Source of the DNA: Flavobacteriales bacterium
Lineage (GTDB): Bacteria > Bacteroidota > Bacteroidia > Flavobacteriales_F > PHOS-HE28
NCBI GenBank assembly: GCA_016702645.1
Contig: JADJDP010000050.1
Coordinates: forward strand, 124,001 to 188,000
Direction of reading: 5' to 3'
DNA: 64,000 nucleotides
A program made the translations under genes and the position numbers. A model generated the notes under the pieces. That model was not told the DNA's origin, did no database searches, and worked only from the letters and a program-made list of their open reading frames with translations. Position 1 is the stretch's first letter; each line of letters opens with the position of its first letter. This document shows positions 1 to 8,047 of this stretch, one piece after another.

Positions 1-122
<122 letters not shown>

Positions 123-265
123 CTTGGCCCGGCCGCGGGGGGTTCCCGAAGGGATACCGAGCACCTACCACGAGCGACCTCTGTCAAGAACTGTTAACGA
201 GATCCAAAGGCGATCGAACCCTTTTGCATGGTCCACGTCCCATGAACACAACAACCAACACGACC

Positions 266-661
266 ATGAAGAAGCTGTTGATCATCGCGCTCACGGTAAT
301 GACCGTTGCGGCGCAAGCCCAGGACACGGAGAAAGATCGCAAGAGCCCGCAGGAGCGCGCTCAACTGCAGACCGACCGTATGACCAAGGAACTTGGACTG
401 GTGGAGGACCAAGCAGCGAAGGTGGCCGCCATCAACCTCAAGTACGCGGAGCAGGCCGAAGCGCTGCGGGCAGAACGTCAGGCGCAGATGGAAGCAATGC
501 GCAAACAGGAAAAAGGCAAGGCCATTCAAGAGGCAAAAGAAGCGGAACTGAAAGGCGTCCTTTCGGAAGAACAGTACAAACAGTGGCAGGCGAAGAAGGA
601 AGAGGCGAAGGCCAAGCACATGGAGAAGCGTAAAGAGATGCGCTTGGAGCGCAAGAACTGA
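266..661 (+). CDS. Small secreted Spy/CpxP-like charged helical protein
   Basis: A 131-residue protein starting MKKLLIIALTVMTVAAQAQ, a clear signal peptide, followed by an almost wholly helical region rich in Glu, Lys, Gln and Ala. It contains a segment like LTP-fold helper proteins (TKELGLVEDQAAKVAAINLKY) and a second SEEQYKQWQ segment, the layout of periplasmic Spy/CpxP-type or DUF4890-type proteins. The reading frame extends upstream to 224, but the start at 266 is preferred because it places the signal peptide at the N-terminus. A strong terminator follows within 10 bases. The exact role is unknown; periplasmic chaperone or metal-stress helper is an inference from composition. Confidence 0.75.
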   Translation: MKKLLIIALTVMTVAAQAQDTEKDRKSPQERAQLQTDRMTKELGLVEDQAAKVAAINLKYAEQAEALRAERQAQMEAMRKQEKGKAIQEAKEAELKGVLSEEQYKQWQAKKEEAKAKHMEKRKEMRLERKN

Positions 662-670
662 TACTAGGAA

Positions 671-709
671 CGCAAAAGCCCCGCACGATAACGGTGCGGG
701 GCTTTTGCG
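671..709. terminator. Strong bidirectional intrinsic terminator
   Basis: A perfect 16-bp stem, CGCAAAAGCCCCGCAC (671-686) paired with 694-709, around a 7-base loop. Because the stem carries AAAA on one side and TTTT on the other, it can end transcription from both strands. It lies exactly between two convergent genes (ending at 661 and 728), which fits that use. Confidence 0.9.
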
Positions 710-727
710 CTCCTGCTTGCTGCAAGG

Positions 728-1705
728 CTACTCGTGTTCCCGCCCGAATCCTTTCTGGTCCTCCTGCCACATCTCTTCCTCGGCTTTGAGCACCGCCTTC
801 AAGCTGTCGCTCACATCCGCTTGCTCGAAGCGGTCCAGGTCCGGTTGACCGGCGTTGATCCAGGCACTGTACCAGAAGCTGCCCAGTGTGATGATGCTTG
901 CGTTCATCCGGCGCTCCACCATGCCCATCATGGCATCCTCGTAGGCCTTGGTGTAATCGCGACTGTAGGTGCGCATCCCGCTTCGACCGCGATCCTCGAA
1001 CACGTAGCGCTGGTCCTCCGGATAGGTCTCGCTCAGGCTCTTCTCGATGCCGAGCACGCTATCCACGCAAAGGTGGCTCGCATGCACCGCCTCCCATGCA
1101 ACAGCGAGGGGATCATCGATGTACTCGGCGCGGCCAACGAGATGGTCATAGCTATCCGCACTGAGCTCGGGAATGCGGCTCTCCCAGAACGCATGGATGC
1201 CATGCTGGTTGGTGAGTTGGCCGTTGTAGTTCTCGGTGGTGTGCAACGGCACGTGCGCATCGCCGATGTAGTGCCCCAGATCCGCTGAGTAGCGAAGGAT
1301 CCGATCCACATCGCCGCGCTGGAACGCCTCGATCAAGCGTGCATAGACCACCTGGATGTGCCACGGTACGATGCCATAAGCCTTGAGCGTGTCCTCGGTG
1401 AATTTCTCCACCGCATCCTTCCACTTCACCGGGACCACCGCGAACGGGTCCTGGCCACCTGCGCCGTAATGATCGATGTCGATGTAATGCCGCGGCGCTT
1501 CATCGGGCACCGCGTACCGGCGACGATCGGGATCCACGGCGTGGTCGCTGATGAAATCCATGTGCCGCTTGAAGAAAGGGAAGATCTCTGGGGGCAGCGT
1601 GAAGCAGGCCATGCGGTTGATGCGCTTGTGGCCGTAGAAGCCCCATGCCTGAGCGGGCTCCACCACGGAAGGCGCGAGCAGGACCGCGAGTACCACCAGG
1701 ACCAC
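728..1705 (-). CDS. Zinc-dependent S1/P1 nuclease / phospholipase C-like hydrolase
   Basis: A 325-residue exported protein. After a hydrophobic leader the mature chain begins WGFYGHKRINR; Trp at the mature N-terminus and the following His are zinc ligands in the S1/P1 nuclease and phospholipase C fold. Further ligand-like segments follow in order: ISDHAVDPD, HYIDIDHYG, LGHYIGDAHVPLH and NQHGIHAFWE. Together these are the trinuclear-zinc signature of the family. The start is a GTG at 1705, chosen because it gives a compact signal sequence; no good Shine-Dalgarno is visible. It lies 90 bases downstream of comB on the same strand, separated by an inverted repeat. Substrate (nucleic acid or phospholipid) cannot be decided from sequence. 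Confidence 0.85.
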   Translation of the reverse strand: MVLVVLAVLLAPSVVEPAQAWGFYGHKRINRMACFTLPPEIFPFFKRHMDFISDHAVDPDRRRYAVPDEAPRHYIDIDHYGAGGQDPFAVVPVKWKDAVEKFTEDTLKAYGIVPWHIQVVYARLIEAFQRGDVDRILRYSADLGHYIGDAHVPLHTTENYNGQLTNQHGIHAFWESRIPELSADSYDHLVGRAEYIDDPLAVAWEAVHASHLCVDSVLGIEKSLSETYPEDQRYVFEDRGRSGMRTYSRDYTKAYEDAMMGMVERRMNASIITLGSFWYSAWINAGQPDLDRFEQADVSDSLKAVLKAEEEMWQEDQKGFGREHE

Positions 1706-1729
1706 TACTACGATGCCGGTGCGGAAGGA

Positions 1730-1791
1730 GGGCGCAAAGGCGCAAGCGAAGGGGGCGTGGGCTGCTTCGCGTCTTTGCGTCTTTGCGGCCC
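1730..1791. repeat. Intergenic imperfect inverted repeat with CTTTGCG units
   Basis: The left arm (1730-1751, GGGCGCAAAGGCGCAAGCGAAG) is an imperfect reverse complement of the right arm (1765-1791), which carries tandem GTCTTTGC units. The element fills nearly the whole gap between comB and the hydrolase gene. It could be a transcript-processing hairpin or a dispersed intergenic repeat; only one copy is seen here. Confidence 0.6.
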
Positions 1792-1795
1792 ATGA

Positions 1796-2539
1796 TTACA
1801 TGCGCACCAGTTCCCCTTCGCGCAGGATGGGGATCACGGTGCTTTGGTCGGGCGTGAGGCAATACTTCGCATCGGGCAGCAACTTCAACTGTTCGATGCG
1901 GCGACGACGCGGCGCGGCCTTCAGGATGCTCATGAAGTTGTCGCGCGCGCTCATGTACATGTACTTGGCGGCGATGCTGCTGTCCTCCTCCACGCCGAAC
2001 TTGCCGCTGGCGATCAAGCGCTCCATCAGCGCACCGGCGAAGACGCTGTCCTCCAGGTTGAACTTGTCCTTCCATCCGGAGCAGAGCAGCAACACGTTCT
2101 CGTTCTGCGATACCAACCAATCGCTGAGCGCGGTGAGATTGAGGAAGGAGCCGATCACGACCTTCTTCGCGCCCTTGGCCAAATTGATGGCCTTGGTGCC
2201 GTTGGTGGTGGTCATCACGATGGTCTGCCCTCGCAGGTCCTGATCCACGTAGGCAAGTGGAGAGTTCCCGTAGGAGAAGCCCTCCACCACCTGACCGTCC
2301 CGTTCGGCTGCTGCGATGTAGCCCGCACGACCGATGTACTGCCGCGCTTCTTCGATGGTACCCACCGGAATGATCCGGTCCACACCGTGTTCGAACGCGG
2401 CTACCATGGCGCTGGTGGCGCGCAGGATGTCGATGACAACGACGATACCCATGTCCGCAGCGTAGAGCGGATACTGCCCCGGAACGAAGCAGACCTCCAC
2501 TCGGTACTTGTAGTCGCTATTGCGGATCTCGTCCTGCAT
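1796..2539 (-). CDS. comB: 2-phosphosulfolactate phosphatase family protein
   Basis: A 247-residue protein of the ComB family, which dephosphorylates 2-phosphosulfolactate to sulfolactate using Mg2+. Family features seen include VVIDILRATSAM near the N-terminus, the AAERDGQ segment, GNSPLAYV and the TTTNGTKAI motif followed by a glycine-rich helix start. The frame is open to 2608, but MQDEIRNSDYKYRVEVCF at 2539 gives the usual length and is taken as start. In methanogens ComB serves coenzyme M synthesis; its role in bacteria such as this one is not settled. It lies 72 bases downstream of gcvT on the same strand and probably shares its transcript. Confidence 0.9.
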   Translation of the reverse strand: MQDEIRNSDYKYRVEVCFVPGQYPLYAADMGIVVVIDILRATSAMVAAFEHGVDRIIPVGTIEEARQYIGRAGYIAAAERDGQVVEGFSYGNSPLAYVDQDLRGQTIVMTTTNGTKAINLAKGAKKVVIGSFLNLTALSDWLVSQNENVLLLCSGWKDKFNLEDSVFAGALMERLIASGKFGVEEDSSIAAKYMYMSARDNFMSILKAAPRRRRIEQLKLLPDAKYCLTPDQSTVIPILREGELVRM

Positions 2540-2611
2540 CAACGCGATGGCCGCAAAGGCGCCAGGCCGGAAAGGACCGTCTCGTGTTCTGGTGCCTCTG
2601 TGGTGCATTTC

Positions 2612-3715
2612 TCAGCCCTGGTTGAGGAAGGGCAGTTTCACCACCACGCCCTTCAATTGCTTGCCGCGTACATCAACGAGGATCTCGCTACCCACGGCAG
2701 CGTTCGCCGTTGGCACATAGGCCATACCGATGGGCTTGTTGAGCGAGGGGCTCATGGTGCCACTGGTGACCTTGCCGATAACCGCACCATGGGCATCCAC
2801 CACCGGATGATCGTGACGGGGAATACCGCGATCGATCAGCTCGAAGCCTACGAGCTTGCGTTGGGTGCCGCTGTCCTTCTGCGCTTTCAAGGCCGCACTG
2901 TTGGTGAAGTCCTTGGTGAATTTAGTGATCCATCCCAGACCGGCTTCAATTGGAGAAGTCGTGTCGTCGATGTCGTTGCCGTAGAGGCAGAAACCCATCT
3001 CCAAACGGAGCGTATCGCGCGCTGCGAGACCTGTTGCCTTTATTCCGTGTGGCTTGCCCGCTTCCATGATCGCGTTCCAGGCTTTTTCCGCTAATGGGTT
3101 CGGCATGTACACCTCGTACCCGCCGGCACCGGTATAACCCGTGGTGCTCAGGAGCACGAGCCCCACCCCTTTCATCTCAGCGTACATCGCCGTGTAGTAC
3201 GGCATGCTCGCGATGTCCTCGGTGAAGAATCCCTTCAGCGTGTCAACCGCCTTCGGCCCTTGCACGGCCAACAAGCTCATGTGGTCGCTGATGTTCTCCA
3301 GCTTGGCATCGAAGGTGTTCAGGCTGTTGATCCAGTTCCAATCCTTCTCGATGTTGCTGGCGTTCACCACGAGTACATAGTGGTGATCGTCGGTGTGCTG
3401 CATGCGGTACACGAGCAGGTCGTCCACGATGCCGCCGGTCTTGTTGGGCAGGCAACTGTACTGCACCTTGCCCACGGCCAGTTTGCTGGCATCGTTGCTG
3501 GTCACCTTCTGGATCAGGTCCAGGGCACCCGGACCGCGCACGATGAACTCGCCCATGTGGCTCACGTCGAACATCCCGACGTTCGCGCGCACGTTCACAT
3601 GCTCATCTATCACGCCGGTGTATTGCACCGGCATGAGGTAGCCAGCGAAGGGTACCATCTTGGCCCCGAGGGCTTCATGCACGTGCGTGAGCGCGGTCTT
3701 CTTCAGGTCTTGCAT
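2612..3715 (-). CDS. gcvT: Aminomethyltransferase, glycine cleavage system T protein
   Basis: A 367-residue T protein, which releases ammonia from the aminomethyl-lipoyl H protein and passes the one-carbon unit to tetrahydrofolate. Seen are HVNVRANVGMFDVSHMGE near the N-terminus, the VTSNDASKL segment, YTGAGGYEVY and the C-terminal GTMSPSLNKPIGMAYV barrel motif. The chosen start (MQDLKKTALTHVHEALGAK, 3715) has a GGAAG ribosome site about 7 bases upstream. Longer frames reach 3754 or 3841 but increase the overlap with the upstream glycosyltransferase, which is 41 bases even with this start. No other glycine cleavage genes are in the window. Confidence 0.95.
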   Translation of the reverse strand: MQDLKKTALTHVHEALGAKMVPFAGYLMPVQYTGVIDEHVNVRANVGMFDVSHMGEFIVRGPGALDLIQKVTSNDASKLAVGKVQYSCLPNKTGGIVDDLLVYRMQHTDDHHYVLVVNASNIEKDWNWINSLNTFDAKLENISDHMSLLAVQGPKAVDTLKGFFTEDIASMPYYTAMYAEMKGVGLVLLSTTGYTGAGGYEVYMPNPLAEKAWNAIMEAGKPHGIKATGLAARDTLRLEMGFCLYGNDIDDTTSPIEAGLGWITKFTKDFTNSAALKAQKDSGTQRKLVGFELIDRGIPRHDHPVVDAHGAVIGKVTSGTMSPSLNKPIGMAYVPTANAAVGSEILVDVRGKQLKGVVVKLPFLNQG

Positions 3716-4802
3716 CGTTGCTTCCATGGAGGAGTTCGTTGAAGTGTTGGACATACCGATCGCGCCAGGCTCTTGTGCTCCACTGCTCTTCCACGGAGCG
3801 GCGTGCTTCGGCACCCATGCTGCGGCGAAGGTCGGCATCATCGATCAGGCGGCCCAGCTTCATCACCCATTCATCAGTATCGCGGGCCAGGAAGCCGTTC
3901 ACGCCGTCCTGGATGATGGCACTGTTCACGCCCACGGGGCTCATGAGCGTGGGGATGCCGAGCGCCATGTATTGCAAGCCCTTCAGGCCGCACTTACCGC
4001 GCGCCCATTCATCATCGGGCAAGGGCATGATGCCGATGTCCATGGCGCGCAGGTCGTCCAGTTCGGTGTCCTTGCGCCACGGCAGGCCCTTGATGCCGAG
4101 TTCCGGAACGGAATAGCTGCCATCCCCCACCACCCGGAAGGTGACCTTGTCACCAAAGCGCTCACGAATGGCGCGCAACGCCGGGATGGCATACTGGAAA
4201 TGCTGGATGGTGGTTATGCTTCCGCTCCAGCCGATCACGATCGGACCGTCGGGGCGCTGTGTACGCGGCTGGTATTCGTCCGTGTCGATGGTGGTGGGCA
4301 CCACGACCACGCTCTTGTTGAAGCCGCGCGCATAATCGGCGAGGTAGTCGTTGCCTGCGAAGACCTTGTCCGCAAGGGCGATGAGCTTGCTGGTCTTGCT
4401 GGCGTCCTTCACCCAGCTCCAGCGACGGTTGGCATCGCTCACATTGCTGAGCCAGATGCTGTCATCGAAATCGAAGACGATGCGCGCGCCCGCCTTGCGG
4501 AAGGCCCGCTCGAAGAGCGTGCTGCGCGTCATCAAGGCCTCGCGGCAGATGAAGATGATGTCGAAGTCGCGCATGCGGGCCACATCGCGGCGACGCTTGG
4601 CGATGCTGCGGCGCACGAAGCGCAGCTTGTCCAGGAAATGGCCGGGCTTGTAGAGGAAGCTATCGTCGCTTGCCTCCACCAAGTAGCTGAGCTCGCAGTG
4701 GAAGCCATTGGCCTCCAAGTGCCCCATGTACTGCTCGAAGCGGAACCGCTGGTTCGGGCTGCGGCCCGGGCGGTGGCTGGCGACGAAGAGGATCGAAGGC
4801 AT
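3675..4802 (-). CDS. Family 1/4-type glycosyltransferase
   Basis: A 375-residue GT-B glycosyltransferase beginning MPSILFVASHRPGRSPNQRF. The N-terminal half contains a probable acceptor domain with FDFDDSIW, and the C-terminal donor-binding half carries IGWSGSITT, a VVGDG segment, then KCGLKGLQYMALGIPTLMSPVG, the usual nucleotide-sugar site with the conserved glutamate replaced by Leu-Gln, and GFLARDTDEW. The frame is open to 4889, but that start lies inside a dispersed-repeat-like palindrome and is rejected. The stop lies 41 bases inside gcvT. It sits downstream of a nucleotide-sugar epimerase, so a role in surface polysaccharide assembly is likely by context. Confidence 0.87.
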   Translation of the reverse strand: MPSILFVASHRPGRSPNQRFRFEQYMGHLEANGFHCELSYLVEASDDSFLYKPGHFLDKLRFVRRSIAKRRRDVARMRDFDIIFICREALMTRSTLFERAFRKAGARIVFDFDDSIWLSNVSDANRRWSWVKDASKTSKLIALADKVFAGNDYLADYARGFNKSVVVVPTTIDTDEYQPRTQRPDGPIVIGWSGSITTIQHFQYAIPALRAIRERFGDKVTFRVVGDGSYSVPELGIKGLPWRKDTELDDLRAMDIGIMPLPDDEWARGKCGLKGLQYMALGIPTLMSPVGVNSAIIQDGVNGFLARDTDEWVMKLGRLIDDADLRRSMGAEARRSVEEQWSTRAWRDRYVQHFNELLHGSNDARPEEDRAHARA

Positions 4803-4851
4803 GCAGGTGGCCGAAGATAACCGGGGACGGAAAGTGGGGCGCCTTGCGCTG

Positions 4852-4926
4852 TCATGGTGAGCCACCTGCTGAGTCGAAGGACGAACCATGATTGAAGCAG
4901 ATCACCCTTCGACAATCTCAGGGTGA
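4852..4926. repeat. Double-palindrome intergenic repeat
   Basis: Two palindromic units lie side by side: TCATGGT (4852-4858) with ACCATGA (4885-4891), and TCACCC (4902-4907) with GGGTGA (4921-4926). Both enclose TTCGAC- or GTCGAAGG-type cores. The layout is that of short dispersed repeats found between genes in GC-rich Bacteroidota. It overlaps the extreme 3' end of the epimerase frame and the upstream region of the glycosyltransferase. Confidence 0.6.
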
Positions 4927-5954
4927 CAAAGCTCTACCCCTCCCTCCAACTCGGCGGCAGCCCCTGCTCGATCTCGATGTTGCCGAAGTGACCGCTTTTG
5001 CGAGCACCGGTTGCCTTCGCCCAGACCAAAGGCGGGCAGCCGTTCGGCGAGGCGGGGTGGTCGTCCTTCCGCTTCCGAAAGGCATGCACTCCACCATCGC
5101 TGCCTGTGGGAAGCGCCCACCGGATCGCTGAAGGCGAAGACCACTTCGTTGCGCGCCTGCAGGTGGCGTAGTTCGCTGCGCATGCCCATGGCGTCCATCA
5201 CCAACTCGGCGAGTTGGTTCACGGTGTAGGGCGTGTCGGCACCTACGTTGAAGACCTCACCGTATGCCGAAGGTGTTTCCGCAGCTACCGCCATGATGGG
5301 CGCAATGTCGCCGATGTAGCTGAAGGCACGTTGCTGTTCACCATCACCGAAGACGCTGAGCGGCTGGCCCTGCATGAGCTGGTTCATGAAGATGCCCACC
5401 ACATTGCGGTAGCGGTCGCCGATGTTCTGGTACTCGCCATACACGTTGTGCGGACGGAAGACCACGTAGTCCAGACCGAACATGTGGCGCGCAGCAGCGA
5501 GGTCCATTTCCACGGCGAGCTTGGCCACGCCGTAGGGATCCTCGGGCACGGGACGCATATCCTCCCGCATCGGTGGTTGCAAGGCGCCGTACACCGCGAT
5601 GGATGAAGTGAACACGAAGCACTTCACGCCGTGCTTCACGCTGGCATTGATGAGGTTGATGCTGCCGATGAGGTTGTTCTGGTAGTTGAAGCGGCGGATG
5701 AAATGGCTGAGGCCTTCCGCAGCGTAGGCGGCCAGGTGATAGACGTAGGTGAAGCGATGCTCCGCGAAGAGCTTCTCCACCAGTTCGTGGTCGTTGATGG
5801 AGCCTTGCACGAATGTGGCGCGTGGATCCACCTGATCGGCGAAGCCGCCGCTGAGGTCATCGAGCGCCACCACGGTATGGCCCATGGCAAGCAATTCCTT
5901 CACGAGGTGGGCGCCCATGAAGCCGGCGCCGCCGGTGACGAGGGATACTGGCAT
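4902..5954 (-). CDS. NAD-dependent nucleotide-sugar epimerase, 3' end disrupted
   Basis: An extended SDR-family enzyme with the NAD motif TGGAGFMGAHL, then YVYHLAAYAAE, the catalytic TSSIAVYG and YGVAKLAVE (Tyr-x3-Lys), and FRPHNVYGE. The first ~280 residues are typical. After RNEVVFAFSD the frame becomes Arg-rich and unlike the family. A different reading frame of the same strand restores a family-like tail, VWAKATGARKSGHFGNIEI, and ends in PPSWREG and a TAG at 4936-4934. So the true end is probably 4934 and a GC-rich stretch at about 5010-5120 either carries an indel or is an inserted repeat. It heads the leftward glycan run, divergent from the capD-type gene. Confidence 0.85.
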   Translation of the reverse strand: MPVSLVTGGAGFMGAHLVKELLAMGHTVVALDDLSGGFADQVDPRATFVQGSINDHELVEKLFAEHRFTYVYHLAAYAAEGLSHFIRRFNYQNNLIGSINLINASVKHGVKCFVFTSSIAVYGALQPPMREDMRPVPEDPYGVAKLAVEMDLAAARHMFGLDYVVFRPHNVYGEYQNIGDRYRNVVGIFMNQLMQGQPLSVFGDGEQQRAFSYIGDIAPIMAVAAETPSAYGEVFNVGADTPYTVNQLAELVMDAMGMRSELRHLQARNEVVFAFSDPVGASHRQRWWSACLSEAEGRPPRLAERLPAFGLGEGNRCSQKRSLRQHRDRAGAAAELEGGVELCHPEIVEG

Positions 5955-6035
5955 AGGTGGAATGATCGTGGGCGAAGATGCGAACGGAAGACGGAAGCTG
6001 CGTCGGAAGCTGCCTCGCGATCAGGAATGCGAACG

Positions 6036-6112
6036 CATCCGCAGATTTCGCAGATGCGCGCGGGCAACCCTCCGTGGCATACCGCGGAGGCCCATCTGCG
6101 AATCTGCGGATG
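6036..6112. repeat. Long nested palindrome between divergent sugar genes
   Basis: The arm CATCCGCAGATTTCGCAGATG (6036-6056, one base longer than its partner) pairs with 6093-6112. Inside it lies a second palindrome, CCTCCG (6069-6074) with CGGAGG (6085-6090). The element occupies the middle of the 235-base gap between the epimerase and the CapD-type gene, where divergent promoters would be expected. It may be a dispersed repeat or a cruciform regulatory site. Confidence 0.65.
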
Positions 6113-6189
6113 TGTCTTCCTGCTTGCGAATGCCCGACCCTATGCCGAAGGCACGGGCCTCCCCTGCCTTCTATCTTCGGCGGCGATCC

Positions 6190-8022
6190 ATGGCCGTACC
6201 GCGCATCTTCCCTCGCTGGGGCATCCTGCTCATCGATCTGGTGCTATGCCTGGTAGCCCTCGCAGCAGCATACCTGTTGCGGTTCAACTTCAACGTGCCG
6301 CCGCACGAGGTGGACCTGCTGCTGCCAGTGGTTCCGCTCTTCCTGCTCATTCGGGGGGCTTCCTTTCTCATCGCGGGCATTCCCCGCCAGATGGTGCGGC
6401 ATACCGGTACCGACGATGCACGCCGCATCTTCCTCACAGTGCTTGCCGGTTCGCTCGGCTTCGGCGTGGTGAGCGTGCTGCGTTACTTCTTCTTCGATGG
6501 ATTCTACTTCCTGCCCCGCGCGGTGATCATCATCGACTTCATGGCCACGGCCATGTTGTTGATCACGTCGCGGATCGGCTTCAAGCTCATCCACCTGCGC
6601 TCACGTGGTGCGGGCAAGGAACGCGTGCGCGTGATCATCCATGGAGCCGGTGAAGCAGGGCTCATCACCAAGCGCACGTTGGAGCGTGAAGGATCGGTGA
6701 AGTACGAGGTGCTCGCCTTCGTGGACGACAATGCGCACAAGGCAGGAAAACGGTTGGAGGGTGTGCTTATCCACCCGAGCGAGCGGCTCCCGGCCTTGCT
6801 GGAGGGCGAAGCCGTGGACCAACTGATCATCGCCATCGGTAAGCCGGATCCAGAGAACCGCCGTCGGGTGGTGGATGCATGCATCGCCGCGAAAGTGCGC
6901 GTGCTCACCGTTCCACCGGTACACGATTGGATCAACGGCCAGTTGAGCGCTGGACAGATCCAGGAAGTGCGCATCGAGGACCTGTTGGGCCGTCCGGTGA
7001 TCCAGTTGGAACAGGCCGCTGTACGCGCCTTGCTTGCGGGAAAGCGTGTGCTTGTTACCGGAGCAGCGGGCAGTATCGGGAGCGAACTCGTGCGCCAACT
7101 CGCCGACATGCACGTGTCGCAACTGACGCTCGTGGACATCGCGGAGTCAGGCCTCTACGATGTGCAGATGGAATTGCAGGGGAAAGGTCGCGCGGCGAAC
7201 CTGGCGGTGCTCGTGGCCGACGTACGTGATCGAACACGCATGCAGGAGGTGTTCGCAGCCCAACGTCCGCAGGTGGTCTTTCATGCTGCAGCGTACAAAC
7301 ACGTGCCCCTGATGGAAGCGCAACCGGCCGAAGCCGTGCGCACGAACGTGGGCGGGACGCGGATCGTGGCGGAACTCGCAGCAGAACTTGGAGTTGAGCG
7401 GTTCGTACTCATCAGTACCGATAAGGCCGTTAACCCGACCAGTGTGATGGGTGCCAGCAAACGTGTGGCTGAAATGGTGGTGGGCGCCATCGCGAAAGAG
7501 GCCGATACCGCGTTCATCACCACCCGTTTCGGCAACGTGCTCGGCAGCAGTGGTTCGGTGATACCGCTCTTCCGCAAGCAGATCGCGGCCGGTGGACCGG
7601 TCACGGTCACGCACCCGGAGGTAAACCGCTTCTTCATGACCATTCCAGAAGCATGTCGCCTGGTTTTGGAAGCAGCGGCCATGGGCAAGGGCGGGGAGAT
7701 CTTCGTCTTCGACATGGGCCAGCCGGTGCGCATTGCCGACCTCGCCGACAAGATGATCCGCCTGAGCGGCAAGGAGCCCGGGGTGGACATCTCCATCGTG
7801 TACACGGGCCTGCGCCCAGGTGAAAAGCTCTACGAGGAACTGCTGGCCACGAGCGAGAACACCTTGCCCACCCACCATCCGCGCATCCTCATTGGTCGTG
7901 TTGCAGCCGTGGAAGCAGATGTACCTGCGCAGGTGGATCGCTTGCTGGAACTTCCTTCCACCGACATGGTCCCTGCGATGCAGCGCTTGATCCCGGAGTA
8001 TGCACCAGCCCTGCACGCCTAA
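6190..8022 (+). CDS. CapD-like membrane nucleotide-sugar epimerase/dehydratase
   Basis: A 610-residue polysaccharide biosynthesis protein. About four membrane helices lie in residues 10-130, followed by a CoA-binding-like Rossmann domain (VIIHGAGEAG) and a catalytic SDR domain beginning TGAAGSIGSELVRQL near residue 289. The latter holds YKHVPLMEAQP, STDKAVNPTSVMGASKR and the usual dehydratase tail LRPGEKLYEELL. Enzymes of this family convert UDP-GlcNAc or UDP-GalNAc derivatives for capsule or glycoprotein sugars. The frame is open upstream to 5884, but ATG 6190 gives the standard length, with a -7-like TATCTTCG at 6172. It is divergent from the epimerase. Confidence 0.93.
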   Translation: MAVPRIFPRWGILLIDLVLCLVALAAAYLLRFNFNVPPHEVDLLLPVVPLFLLIRGASFLIAGIPRQMVRHTGTDDARRIFLTVLAGSLGFGVVSVLRYFFFDGFYFLPRAVIIIDFMATAMLLITSRIGFKLIHLRSRGAGKERVRVIIHGAGEAGLITKRTLEREGSVKYEVLAFVDDNAHKAGKRLEGVLIHPSERLPALLEGEAVDQLIIAIGKPDPENRRRVVDACIAAKVRVLTVPPVHDWINGQLSAGQIQEVRIEDLLGRPVIQLEQAAVRALLAGKRVLVTGAAGSIGSELVRQLADMHVSQLTLVDIAESGLYDVQMELQGKGRAANLAVLVADVRDRTRMQEVFAAQRPQVVFHAAAYKHVPLMEAQPAEAVRTNVGGTRIVAELAAELGVERFVLISTDKAVNPTSVMGASKRVAEMVVGAIAKEADTAFITTRFGNVLGSSGSVIPLFRKQIAAGGPVTVTHPEVNRFFMTIPEACRLVLEAAAMGKGGEIFVFDMGQPVRIADLADKMIRLSGKEPGVDISIVYTGLRPGEKLYEELLATSENTLPTHHPRILIGRVAAVEADVPAQVDRLLELPSTDMVPAMQRLIPEYAPALHA

Positions 8023-8027
8023 TTTTG
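8020..8027 (+). promoter_or_regulatory. Candidate Bacteroidota -7 box TAATTTTG
   Basis: An exact match to TAnnTTTG, overlapping the stop codon of the CapD-type gene and lying about 20 bases upstream of the next start. It would give the 133-residue gene its own transcript. No convincing -33 element is visible, so this is a motif match only. Confidence 0.4.
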
Positions 8028-8047
8028 TCGCCCCAAGAACCGATCAC

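Noticed and set aside
4803..4889. N-terminal extension of the glycosyltransferase to 4889
   Set aside because: The extension lies in a palindromic repeat and lacks conservation-like features; the start at 4802 opens the GT-B fold directly.
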